A stretch of DNA of 64,000 bases from Falciphora oryzae. Lineage: Eukaryota; Ascomycota; Sordariomycetes; Magnaporthales; Magnaporthaceae. The notes under the pieces are model-generated. The model did no database searches, was not told where the DNA came from, and saw only the letters and a program-made list of their open reading frames with translations. The translations under genes were made by a program, and so were the position numbers. Each line of letters begins with the position of its first letter. Positions within the stretch are counted from its first letter, which is position 1. The stretch spans positions 87,767-151,766 of the forward strand of contig JNVV01000037.1 in the NCBI GenBank assembly GCA_000733355.1. Reading direction: 5' to 3'. Positions 11,766 to 21,076 of the stretch are shown in pieces.

Positions 11766-12587
11766 GGCTGAAGCCACCGAAAAAGGAAAAGAAAGTCGTA
11801 GCCGCAATATAAACTTTCCAGTGTGGGTCCTATATATGGGTCCTTGTCAAGTGCCGTAAATCCCAACCGCAGATCTTTCCCTTTTTACCAATCACGTATT
11901 TTTGATAAGGATAGATTTAGGGGTCCTTCCTATCCGGGCAAACGTGTGCGGTTTGATGGCACTCGAGGGAACGGGCGAAGTGGAGCCGATGGAGCTGGTT
12001 CCCCAAAGGATTGCTGCAAGCTAGTCGTGTCGCATGGTGGGCGCTGGCTCAGGCGGGCGTATACTAAGTACGTAGACAGTGCGTTTCTTCTTTGTTTTCT
12101 TGGTGTAGTCGCCGATCAATTGCCCGACGAATGACAGTCCCCCGGCGTGCCTACACATTTGCAACAACAGAATGCAGTGTAATAGCCGGATCCTTTGGTG
12201 GCGGTGGTGCCTGAGGTGCAGCACGGATTGAGGCATCCGGCTGCACAAAGGTGGCTGAGGGAAGTTGGCCTCAGGCCGTGCCACTCTCCTCTACTACTTC
12301 TACGTACTTCCCCGACTGCCTTCATGGCAAGACGCGTCCGCTGGCCATGCCAACTCCCCAAAAAGTGCCTTGCTCCTCGAGAGCATCATAAATCGTCATG
12401 TCTACCGCAGCATTTACCACGCTCCCGCGGCCTTCCCGTGCCGGCACGCCGTCGGAGTGCTTCGAGATCTGCAGTAAGTGACATAGCCTACTTCCGTTTG
12501 CCATCGGGAGTCAATAGGAATAAGGGGCGGCCTGACCAACTTCGTCATGGGTTTATAGGCAAAGCAATTCTGGAAGCCCAATCCAGA

Positions 12588-13055
12588 GGAACGAAGCTCT
12601 GCGCCTCGAACGGGGCATACCCCAGCGGGCTGGACGCGTGCTTCAATTGCGTGGGCGCGAGCGTCGAGATTCCCAGCAGCTTCTTCCAGTGCCCATCTCC
12701 TACAGGCGGTAGTTCACCATCTGTAGCGAGTCCCGTGGCGGGCTCGATTCTCGAGGCGCTCGTCCTCGCTCTGCTGGTCGCCGCGGGCGTGGTTTCCCAC
12801 CGGCGACGACGCCGACGGAGGAAGAACGGATTGCTGTCAGCTGGTGATGAACCTCGCGACAACACCAAGCAACGTGCACAACTGCATTCGGACGGCATCC
12901 TGCAGGTCCGAGCACAGGAAATGGAGGTCTAGCGTCCTCCCGGCGAGCTGGCGGCGGTGACTGCCACCCAGCCGGGGCGGATTGCGGAACTGCCGGTGAA
13001 GGAGGTGCCCGCCCAGGAGATGGAGACCGACGCTAGGGGGTGGAGGCCGGGTTGA
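12588..13055 (+). pseudogene. C-terminal relic of a fungal single-pass membrane protein
   Basis: The frame shows an extracellular Cys-containing stretch (LCASNGAYPSGLDACFNC), a Gly/Ser/Pro spacer, a hydrophobic segment (SILEALVLALLVAAGVV, about 12744-12794), then a basic run of seven arginines and a cytoplasmic tail. The tail has the pattern AQLHSD..EMEV..RIAELPV..PAQEMET, which I recognise from many ascomycete membrane proteins of the WSC/mid2-like type. A TAG at 12930-12932 interrupts the tail, and the frame then runs on to TGA at 13053-13055. The ectodomain upstream of 12588 is not recognisable, so this looks truncated and dead. Confidence 0.55.
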
Positions 13056-13297
13056 AAGTTGACTACGACCCGGGAACCCGGGGAACTTTCCTACTACAAT
13101 TGCGCCGACGTTCGGGATAGGCAGATCAACGCTATTGAATTGATGTGTCCATGCAGGAGCCGGTTGCCTGAAGCTGAGAAATTCCGACGTGCTATTTTAC
13201 GAAATAAGCAGCAGCACAATCGCTGCAAGTGTTCCCTATAAGAACCCGATACCAGGCATCTTCTTTGAAGTCGGTGATCGAGACCGATGGGTACATG

Positions 13298-15195
13298 TGC
13301 TTAAATATCTTCCAACCCTCAACTATACGAGGACCTACAAGCGCTCCCGGATGTGCGGGCCATCCGGGTCCTAACCATCCTGCCGGCGGGTGACCCCGAC
13401 GAACCCGTGGAATGCACGCTTTCCACCCGGAAACTCGAGGACCCGGCACTGTACGACGCGCTCTCGTACTACTGGGGCGGCCCAGAGGAAACAGTGCTCA
13501 TCATATGCGACAACCGCGAGGCCCGCGTCACCACCAATCTCCTGGCTGCGTTGCGCCGACTATGAGACCACTACGAGCCCCTCGCGATATGGTCGATGCA
13601 ATTTGCATAAACCAGCAAGTCCCAGCCGAGAAGGCAAACCAGGTCATGTTGATGGGCAGGATCTACAGCGGCGCGGCGAGGACACTGATCTGGCTGGGAC
13701 CAGGCGCCCCGCGGACCACAAGCGCGACGTCCGTCTGCCTGAAGATGGAGGGCATCTGGGGCCGCTGGAGCTCCATGTCGGATGGGGAGCGGTATCAGCT
13801 GGAGCCCGAGCTGGGCGATAGCGACGACGAGTGCTGAGCGACCTAGACGCACCCTGGTGGCGGCGCGTCTGGGTCCTGCAGGAGCTGTGCCTGTCAAAAA
13901 ACCCCGTCCTGTTTTTCAAAGCCTGGATCGAGTCGTACGAGTTCTTCACCCTTCAACTGTCGCGAGAAAAGCGTTTTCGCAGATTCTCCAAACCTTCTAC
14001 GAACGCCGGCCTCTATCACGCTAGCATCATGCAGGGCATGCAGGAGACGGTGCATAATGCCTACCAGGCCAGACAAGAGTTATGGTTATCCGACAAGCTG
14101 TTCGACATTCTTTGCCTATTCCAGCCCTTCCAGTCTACCGGCAAGAGGGATAAGGTGTTTGCCCTGGTCGGCCCGGCCGATCCCTGCAGCCACGATACCC
14201 TTCCGGACTACGAGACCGGCGGGATCGCCTGCTACAACAGGACTGCCTTCTCCATCATCAAAACCAGCCGGAAACTCTTGGCCTTAAGAGCAGCAAAAGC
14301 TTCATATCTCTCCGTCACTAGGCTACCAGGTTTACCCACTTGGGCGCCAGACTGGTCCACTGCAAGGGAGGGTAACGACGGGCATCTGCTGATAGACGTC
14401 TTGACGAACTTTTGCTGCCCCGATGCCGCTCCCGATAGAAACTTCGCCCCAAGACCACAGTTTTGGACAATGCCCGGGCTGCTCTCGGGGACAAAGACGT
14501 CGCCGCTCCCGGACCAATGTGGCCTGGTGTTTTGGTTCTCTCTGGGCTAGTGTTCGACTCAGTTGACGAACTGACAAACACAAACACCCTGGCCTATCTT
14601 CACGGTCGCCACGATATCACGATGCTTGAATCGAGAGGCGAAACATGGGACACCATAGACTTCTGGTGCACATTTACACGTCGGAATGGCCCTTACGCGT
14701 CAGGAAGGTCCTGGGTGGAGGCGTTTTGCGCCACCGTCACCCGCGGACGGGCACTGCAGTACGAGGGCGGTGTCGAGCATTGCGCGATGGCGGTGGAGTC
14801 GAACGTCCATAACGGGCACCACAGGCTCGAGCCCACGCTACCAAAAGGGCACCACCCTATGGCAGGTCCCGGAAAAAGAAACGATGGATAATCTTCTGGA
14901 GTTGGGCAAGCCCCTCGATCACGTCTCCGGCCGCACCCAACAAGGACGCTTGGCCGATCATGTCTTACACGATAAGGCCTTCCTCGATCGCGCTTCGAAG
15001 CCCTGCGGCCCCCATGACGAAATCACCGGCCGGCGTCTTGCCAAGTCGGCCAACGGGCACCTGGTTCTAGCGCCGGACGTGGCGCGAAAGGGCAACAAGA
15101 TTGCGCTACTAGCGGGAGGCGACTGGGCGTACGTCGTTCGTCTTGTGGTGGGCAGCCAAGTCCAGCAGCAGTCACAGCAGCAACATCAACGATAG
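13298..15195 (+). pseudogene. HET (heterokaryon incompatibility) domain protein, multiply frameshifted
   Basis: HET-family motifs appear in order but in changing frames. LYDALSYYWGGPEE and TTNLLAALRRL (to 13565) are followed by a TGA, then VDAICINQ and AARTLIWLG (13590-13720) in another frame. PWWRRVWVLQELC and LPTWAPDWS (13850-14360) are in a third, and GLVFDSVDEL with a C-terminal helical part (14540-14770) in yet another. A typical HET ending, LVLAPDVARKGNKIALL, closes at 15195. At least four frame changes plus one nonsense codon (CGA-to-TGA type) exclude a functional product. HET proteins normally trigger cell death after fusion of incompatible hyphae, and they turn over rapidly in fungal accessory regions. 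Confidence 0.85.
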
Positions 15196-15404
15196 GAGTA
15201 TGTGGGGGATTGCTACGTGTACGGAATCGAGTTTGACGAAATTTGCAAGGACAGGGAGTGGGAAACCATGCCCTCCGCCTGATGATGCCTTGCATTGAGG
15301 ATCCCCCAGCGTGGGAAGGCAGCTTGGCTAAGCATCCTTAAGCCATGGATGACTACCTGGATATATAGAGGCAGGTGCCTGGTGTATTTCTCTACCCCCC
15401 TCGC

Positions 15405-16100
15405 GACAGAGATTACCTCGGCTAGTGCTGATACAGAAGCAGCGTACAAGACCGAGAATATGTAGATCTTGATACGGCTCGCGGTGGCGATCCAGTTCCG
15501 CATTTCGACCGCGACGAGTGAGCCGACTCCATAGGCTGCCAGCGGCTCAGTCAAGCTGAGAGAGGGCGGGCCAGCGCCGAAGATGGCTGCGAGCCGTGCT
15601 GCTACAGCCCGCTTCCCCCCGTCTGCCCGCGCTTTCTCGTCCGTCTGGCTCGGCGCCCGGCGTCCCGTGGCAAGAGCCCCGAGACGGCGAGGGATTCAAG
15701 CCTCTTGGGTAGCGCCATCGAAGCGCGGCTTGTCCCCCCGGACAAATATGCGTACGCTGATCGGGTTATGCAGTTGGGCGTCGTGGGGCGGGCAAAACAG
15801 CCACCGCCAACGACACCCGAGGCGCGAGGGTCCATGACGGCCTTGTTGCCGACCGCACGACCACCCTTGAAATTGTGAAAAGCGTTGCCGTGGTCGATCC
15901 CCATGTTATGGGCGCGGAATAGAAATTGGGACGGGTCCATGGTTTGTTCGGGTTTTTCGTTCCTGTTTGCATGTCCATGCAAACATCTCCAGGACTGACA
16001 GAGAAGATTCTGAGCGCGGACCAGCCATCCGTCTCTTCCGGCGCAAGCAGAAAGCGGACCTCACACCCACCTGACTCGGGAATGGCGAGAGCGTTCACAA
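15405..16100 (-). pseudogene. relic of a second PKS: DH fragment joined to ACP fragment
   Basis: Reading the minus strand from 16100, a DH-like piece appears (NALAIPESGGCEVRF..WSALRIFSV). After a frame change comes a second DH-like piece (NMGIDHGNAFHNFKGGRA, near 15900) resembling the GI.YGPAFQ region of PKS dehydratases. About 150 bp further on, near 15550, an ACP-like piece follows (PLAAYGVGSLVAVEMRNW). In that ACP the usual Asp before the carrier Ser is Gly. KS, AT, ER and KR are absent, so most of the gene has been deleted. The similarity is by eye and moderate, but the two pieces lie in the right order and strand for one ancestral PKS. Confidence 0.7.
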
Positions 16101-16156
16101 AGCCGCCGTCCTGGAGCTAGTAGCGGCGGCCTTGGGAGAAAAAAAATACAGGAAGC

Positions 16157-16298
16157 AAAAGCTCACTGCCCAACCTCGAGGGTGGACAGCTACGAAACCC
16201 AATGGGTTTACTTCGATCGGAAAAGCTCGCTTACCCAACTTCGGGGGTGGGTAGCTACGAAACCCGGAACCCGGTGGCTTTGGTAGTTTACTTCGATA
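16157..16298. repeat. imperfect tandem duplication
   Basis: AAAAGCTC-CACT..GAAACCC..GTTTACTTCGAT at 16157-16217 recurs at 16221-16298 with substitutions and an inserted stretch of about 15 bases. No gene function is evident. Confidence 0.75.
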
Positions 16299-16321
16299 TA
16301 TCGGATAAAATTCGCGGCCCC

Positions 16322-16432
16322 AGCGGGGGTCGAACCCGGGCACAATCCCACCACAGGAAAGGCAACGGTTTAAGGTTTTGGTCTCGGTGCTGAACTGACG
16401 CTTCCTCATAACCCGCTACGCCAACATTGAAG
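16322..16432 (-). other. tRNA-derived sequence with box A and box B (SINE relic or tRNA pseudogene)
   Basis: On the minus strand, TGGCGTAGCGGG (16412-16423) matches the RNA polymerase III box A consensus and GGGTTCGACCCC (16326-16337) matches box B. They are 74 bases apart, longer than in an intronless tRNA. Four of five T-stem pairs form, but the acceptor stem does not close, so I do not call a functional tRNA. Confidence 0.4.
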
Positions 16433-17561
16433 TTTGGCGTCCGGGTTCGACGTCTACTGCACGCTGAGCGACAGGCTATAAGGCTTGGACCACGGGGACG
16501 GTAGGAGCGAGGGGGGTTCAGAGAGCCAGGGACCGCGTGCTGCCACCGTCCCATTGGTGCCGACAATGTCAATCCCGACTCTTGATTCGGCATGCGACTA
16601 GCCTATATCCCCTAGTCGACCCGGTGGTCCGCCAGCTACGACACAATAACACCAACTCCCCAGGCCATTTTGGGACGCTGGGAGGATATGGTGCTGGCAT
16701 TGAGAGCATTCGGCCACCATGGAAATCGTGCATCGGGAGTCCATCGGAACCTTCAGTCTCCGCGCAAAAACACCGTCTTCCTCTGGCCTCGCCAGTATCC
16801 GGTCGAGGCGATGACACCTCTGCATGGGGCGGGGCATAACAACACATGTGAAAGGAGATGGCTGGAATAGATAGGGACGGACAGATTCATGTGGGAATCA
16901 AACGGAGAGGATCCAGGACGCACGCCAATAACGTTATCATTCCGGCTTTGAAGTTAATAATCCAGCCACGGCATCGAGCATCCCCCACAACGTTCCTTGG
17001 AGTGCGGTCGAGTTTAGCAATACGCTAATGCAACCTTATCTGCAACGCTCCCATGACGCGGTACAAACGCGAGCGATGCTTAGCTCTTTGAACACAGCAA
17101 GGGAGGCCACACCAGGGTATAGACAGTCAGTGAAAATGGCTACAGCCATCCTCCTTCGTCCTTCCTAATTCGAATAAGGATGATGCCACGCCCGCCGTGT
17201 CCTAGACCACGTTATGCTACACTCCCAGTTTAGTCACGGGCGCTGGCCTCCCTTGCCTTTGTCAGCAGCAACATCAACACCATTCCAACGCGTGCAGAAA
17301 CCAGAATTGTACGCAAAAGCGTGCCAACGTTATCGGCCTCATCCAGGGATGCACCCACCAAAGTACAAATGGACCTGGCACAAAACGACCCAAGTTCAGC
17401 CAGTTGAGTCCATAACTCCATTCGTCCAAGCTCGCACTGTGTCTCTTCCCGTATAAGCCCACTACCCCACAACCATCCGGATCCAGATCCAGTCCGCGGA
17501 CAGCCTCCCGTCTCACACGCAGCCTTGTTAGCGCCGTCACCACACGACCTCCTCACCAAAA
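16433..17561. other. intergenic, no gene seen
   Basis: About 1.1 kb without a protein-like frame or RNA gene. The last part presumably held the promoter of the SDR downstream. Confidence 0.6.
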
Positions 17562-18384
17562 ATGCCCACCATCGTTCTGATAACGGGCGCCAACCGGGGC
17601 ATCAGCCTCGGCCTCTCAAGCGGTATCTGCTGCTACCGAACCACATCGTCGTCGCCACCGTCCGGACCCGGCCCACCCCACCGCCAAGGCTCTTTCCGGA
17701 CTGCCACGGCCGAGGGGACCAAGCTCGTCCTCGTCAAAATCGCCGCCAACGTCTGGCAGTCGCCCTTTGATGCCATCGAGATCCTCCGGGCCCAGGAGGG
17801 CATCGAGCACCTGGACGTCGTCATCCCCAACGCGGGCATCGCAAGTACCTACCCGCTGGTCCGCGAGGTCACCGAGGAGGTCCTCGACGCCCACTTCCGC
17901 ACAAACACCTACAGCATCCCCGCGCTATTCCAGGCCGTGCGCCCGCTGCTGCAGAGGTCAGCGAGGGAGCCCGTCTTTGCCGTCATGGGCACCATTGCAG
18001 GGAGCCTCAAGTAAGCATTATTTTTACCCCTTGGTCAACAATGCGCATTAACGAACTAACGGTAACAATAACAACAACAGCACGCAGCCCCCGTTCCCCA
18101 ACTCGGCCTACGGCCCGTCCAAGGGCGCGTCGGCGTGGTTCAGCATCCGGCTCGACGCCGAGGAGGAGTGGCTCAACTCGTTCTCGCTCGCGCCCGGCTG
18201 GGTGCACACGGAGCTGGGCGACAACGGCGCCGAGGCCTTTGGCGTCGCCCAGGACACGCGCGACAAGCTCATGGTCTCCATCGACGACTCGTGCGACGGC
18301 ATGATGAAGGTGCTCGCCAACACCTCCAAGGCCGAGCACGGCGGCAAGCTTGTGCTTTACAGCGGCAGCCCGATGCCCTGGTAG
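17562..18384 (+). pseudogene. NOR-1-like short-chain dehydrogenase/reductase, frameshifted
   Basis: Classical SDR: ITGANRGISLGL (nucleotide-binding TGxxxGxx, with the last Gly replaced by Ser), NAGIAS, and the catalytic pair in AYGPSK. An intron of 70 nt (18011-18080) joins GSL-N-TQPPFPNSAYGPSK correctly. The overall sequence resembles norsolorinic-acid ketoreductases of polyketide clusters. Between about 17620 and 17690 the family-like sequence (LKRYLLLPNHIVVATVR) is in a different frame from both sides, so two or more indels scramble about 25 residues next to the cofactor site. It lies beside ACP debris, suggesting that it was once part of a polyketide cluster. It could be read as an open frame, but the damage makes activity unlikely. 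Confidence 0.78.
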
Positions 18385-18404
18385 AGAGGGTGGGGAGGGA
18401 GGGT

Positions 18405-18721
18405 AGGATATTACCACAACCGCGGCACTGGCGGCGCTGGCCAAGGCGCTGGTGCCGATCCTGCGTCACCAGCTCACCAAGCTGCTCCGGCTTGAAACTG
18501 AGATGGAGGCGAGCGGGCCGCTTATATCGTACGGCCTCGATTTACTATCGGCCGCCGAGCTGCGCGGCCGGGTGAGCCAAAAGTTGGGCGGCAAGCTCAA
18601 CACCCTTAACATCACCAACGTGGGGTCGCTTGTCGCGCTATGTGACGGGCTGGTCGCTAAGCTGTCCGAAACCGGAGGAGGGCCAAGAGAGACGGCTGCA
18701 AATGTAGAGGTAATTCGTTAG
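18405..18721 (+). pseudogene. orphan ACP fragment with lost carrier serine
   Basis: The frame ILRHQLTKLLRLETEM..PLISYGLDLLSAAELRG..LNTLNITNVGSLVAL closely parallels the ACP of the PKS at 2.7 kb (VAKLLRMETAV, AAYGLDSLSAVDLRG, STLDIVNAASLYAL). The phosphopantetheine attachment serine of the DSL motif is Leu (DLL), so it cannot carry an acyl chain. It starts just after the SDR stop. No KS, AT or other PKS domain precedes it on this strand. Confidence 0.75.
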
Positions 18722-21076
18722 TCACAAGGGAGGCGGGCGCGAGGTCAGGGCTTGTTATCCTCGTGGGGATGGGTTGCTGTCGCGTTCCCCAAATAAAAGC
18801 TTGCAATACCATCCATGCATGTCCCAAAATATGTGTAGAATGCACGGCCAGGTGGTTGGAAAACCCAGCAGTTCGTGGTTGGGGTCCATATTATGTGTCG
18901 GGTCTTCCAATTACTCGGATGCAGCGTCGACTTGATTTGGGCGCCGTGCCGCCTACCACCTCCAGCCGCCGCAGTGGCACAGTGGTGCCGGTGGCTGGAA
19001 ATGGAGACGAAGCGGCAGCCTGAACTAACGTGACAAGCAACCACGCAGTGAACCTGCCTCGGATGCCCAATCAATGTCGGGGACTGTTGACTTGTCTGCG
19101 CTTGCAATGCTTGTGTGACTTATTTGAGGTTCAGGAAAGCCAACAAAACGCGGTTCTTGATCAAGTTTGCAAAAACTTGCCCAAGCATCCCCGAAGCTCC
19201 CACACTCCCAACCCTCGCAAGCACCTGCTAAACGCAAGCCGGTAATGGGCGAGAGAACTCGCCAAAGAAATACTGTGTACGCCGGCGCGGCAGTGACGGC
19301 ACTCACCTGACTCGGAAACGGCGCGAGGCAGGTACGCTGCAGCTTTTGAGGCCATTCGCTGTCGACCCTCCAAGCCAAGGCCCAAACCTGTTTCTGTGGC
19401 ACCAACGACGTGGAAAGCTTGGCGAACGGTGGCGAAAGGAGCGGAAAGGCTTGGCGCAGTCACCAGCTGGCACCTCCGGGGTCTCATTGGCTCAAGCGTC
19501 ACTGACCTTACAGGTGGGTCCACCCCTGTCGGCGCGGGTCGATTGGCTGCCATCCCATCGCAGAACCGCCAGAACTTGCGACGATCGTCCCGCAAACCTT
19601 GTCCAGACCCTCCATCTCGCAGATGCAGTGGCACGCACCGCGGGCGGCCACTTGTGCTGTTCCTGCTTTGACCAAGACAGCCACCCACCTGGTTAGAGTC
19701 GTGGTGGTGTGGTTGCTCACTCGCTGGCCCTCGTCTAGCCGAGCGACTGATGTCAGTTTGCATCCCCACCGCCAAAACCAAGGAATCGTCGACGGAGAGG
19801 CCACCGGCAACGCTGGTTAAAATGCCGGCCACCCCGGGCAGCCATCCGCTCCGGATGGCTAATTCCCCTTCGCGAAAGATGGACACCATCCACCCCAGGC
19901 TCCGAAGTGTCCCCTTGCCCAATAGCCGGTTCAAGACAAGAAGAAAGAAGCCATATATCTGAGGGGCTGCTGCTATCTTGGTAGTTGCCATATCCAGTAT
20001 CGGTGCCGACTTTCTTCTATTGCGCGCAAGTAAAAAGCTATCAAAGGAGCTGCGACCACTTGACATACCACGACAGTACTCCGTACCCCCCGAGAGGCAG
20101 GAACAAGGGCCATCGCTGGTCATACGAGCAACCGTAAGGGCCTACTTCATTCATTCGAAGGGGCCCGAATTTGCTTTGTTTCGGGCGGTTTTTAAGGCCG
20201 CGCCAAGCGGCCAAACGACTGGCTCAGAGTGCAGCGCTCCGCTGGCCGGGCGGCTAACTTGACCCCACGACCCGCCGACCCGCGCGACAAAGAAACCCTC
20301 AGCGGCGCCCTGTGGTCGAAACAAAGACCGGTTGCTATTTTTGCCCTCTCTCAACGCCTGCCACCGTGGTCACCAGGGACAACTCTCCCAGCCCGGGGCA
20401 GGGGCAAAGAGGAGATCCGGAGACGCATCTCGTGCAGGGTCGCTGGAATTGCACCCGAAGCTGCGGCCAGCGGCTGATCCCCTGCTGTAAGTCAACTTCC
20501 CGCTGCTGCCCGTTCGTCCAATCACCACCCCGTGTCAGGGGGCCGCCCCACTCCAACCTGCCTTATTGGGCAAGGCTCAATGGCAGGCCCTGCTACTGAG
20601 TCCATTGTGTGCAGTCGAGCCGCGCCTATTCATATACTATTGTCACTGCCCGTCAATGGGACTTTGCATTGTCCTGCCTTGGTATTCTTCCTCTCTCACC
20701 TACTCGTCGTGTGCCTTTTCCTTTTGCCTCCTTCCCTGACAGTCATGGCTCATTATTCACTCCTATTCTTGTGACCCCGCCCGATTTCCCTTTGTCCAAG
20801 ACCGGGCTTTCTTTGTCGACCTTGACGGCCGCCTAATCCCTCTAATACCAGTCACTCAGCATTTGTGATCGTCTTCCTATTCTCTTTCCTTTTTTTTCTT
20901 CTTCTCTGAACATCATTTACTTTCTTGTTCGAAACGACCATACGAATTTCCTATCACGTCTCTCTGCGACTTCAAAAATCACGAACACATTCCGATACCA
21001 ACAAACCTCGTCAGCTGGACTAAGACGAACTACCTACCTTTCTAGAACCAACTATTCAACCAACCAACAACCAACC
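18722..21076. other. intergenic region and prm1 upstream sequence
   Basis: 2.35 kb without a convincing gene. A 320-codon open frame on the minus strand (19161-20123) has no protein-like features. The last 400 bp before the prm1 ATG are strongly pyrimidine-rich, as in many fungal promoters and leaders, and end in a run of ACCAACCAACAACC-type repeats just before the ATG. Confidence 0.6.

Larger units (their letters stand above)
10404..12150. other. gene-empty region between PKS and the accessory pseudogenes
   Basis: About 1.7 kb upstream of the PKS with no protein-like reading frame. It holds a G/C-rich stretch with several inverted repeats (10850-11160), a perfect hairpin (11033-11058) and a 5S rRNA-like sequence (11669-11765). 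The first few hundred bases presumably carried the PKS promoter. Confidence 0.6.

Noticed and set aside
15583..15837. Plus-strand small frame over the PKS relic
   Set aside because: Antisense shadow; the minus strand carries the DH/ACP similarity.
19161..20123. 320-codon open frame on the minus strand between the ACP relic and prm1
   Set aside because: No motif, no membrane pattern, irregular composition; lies in prm1 upstream DNA.
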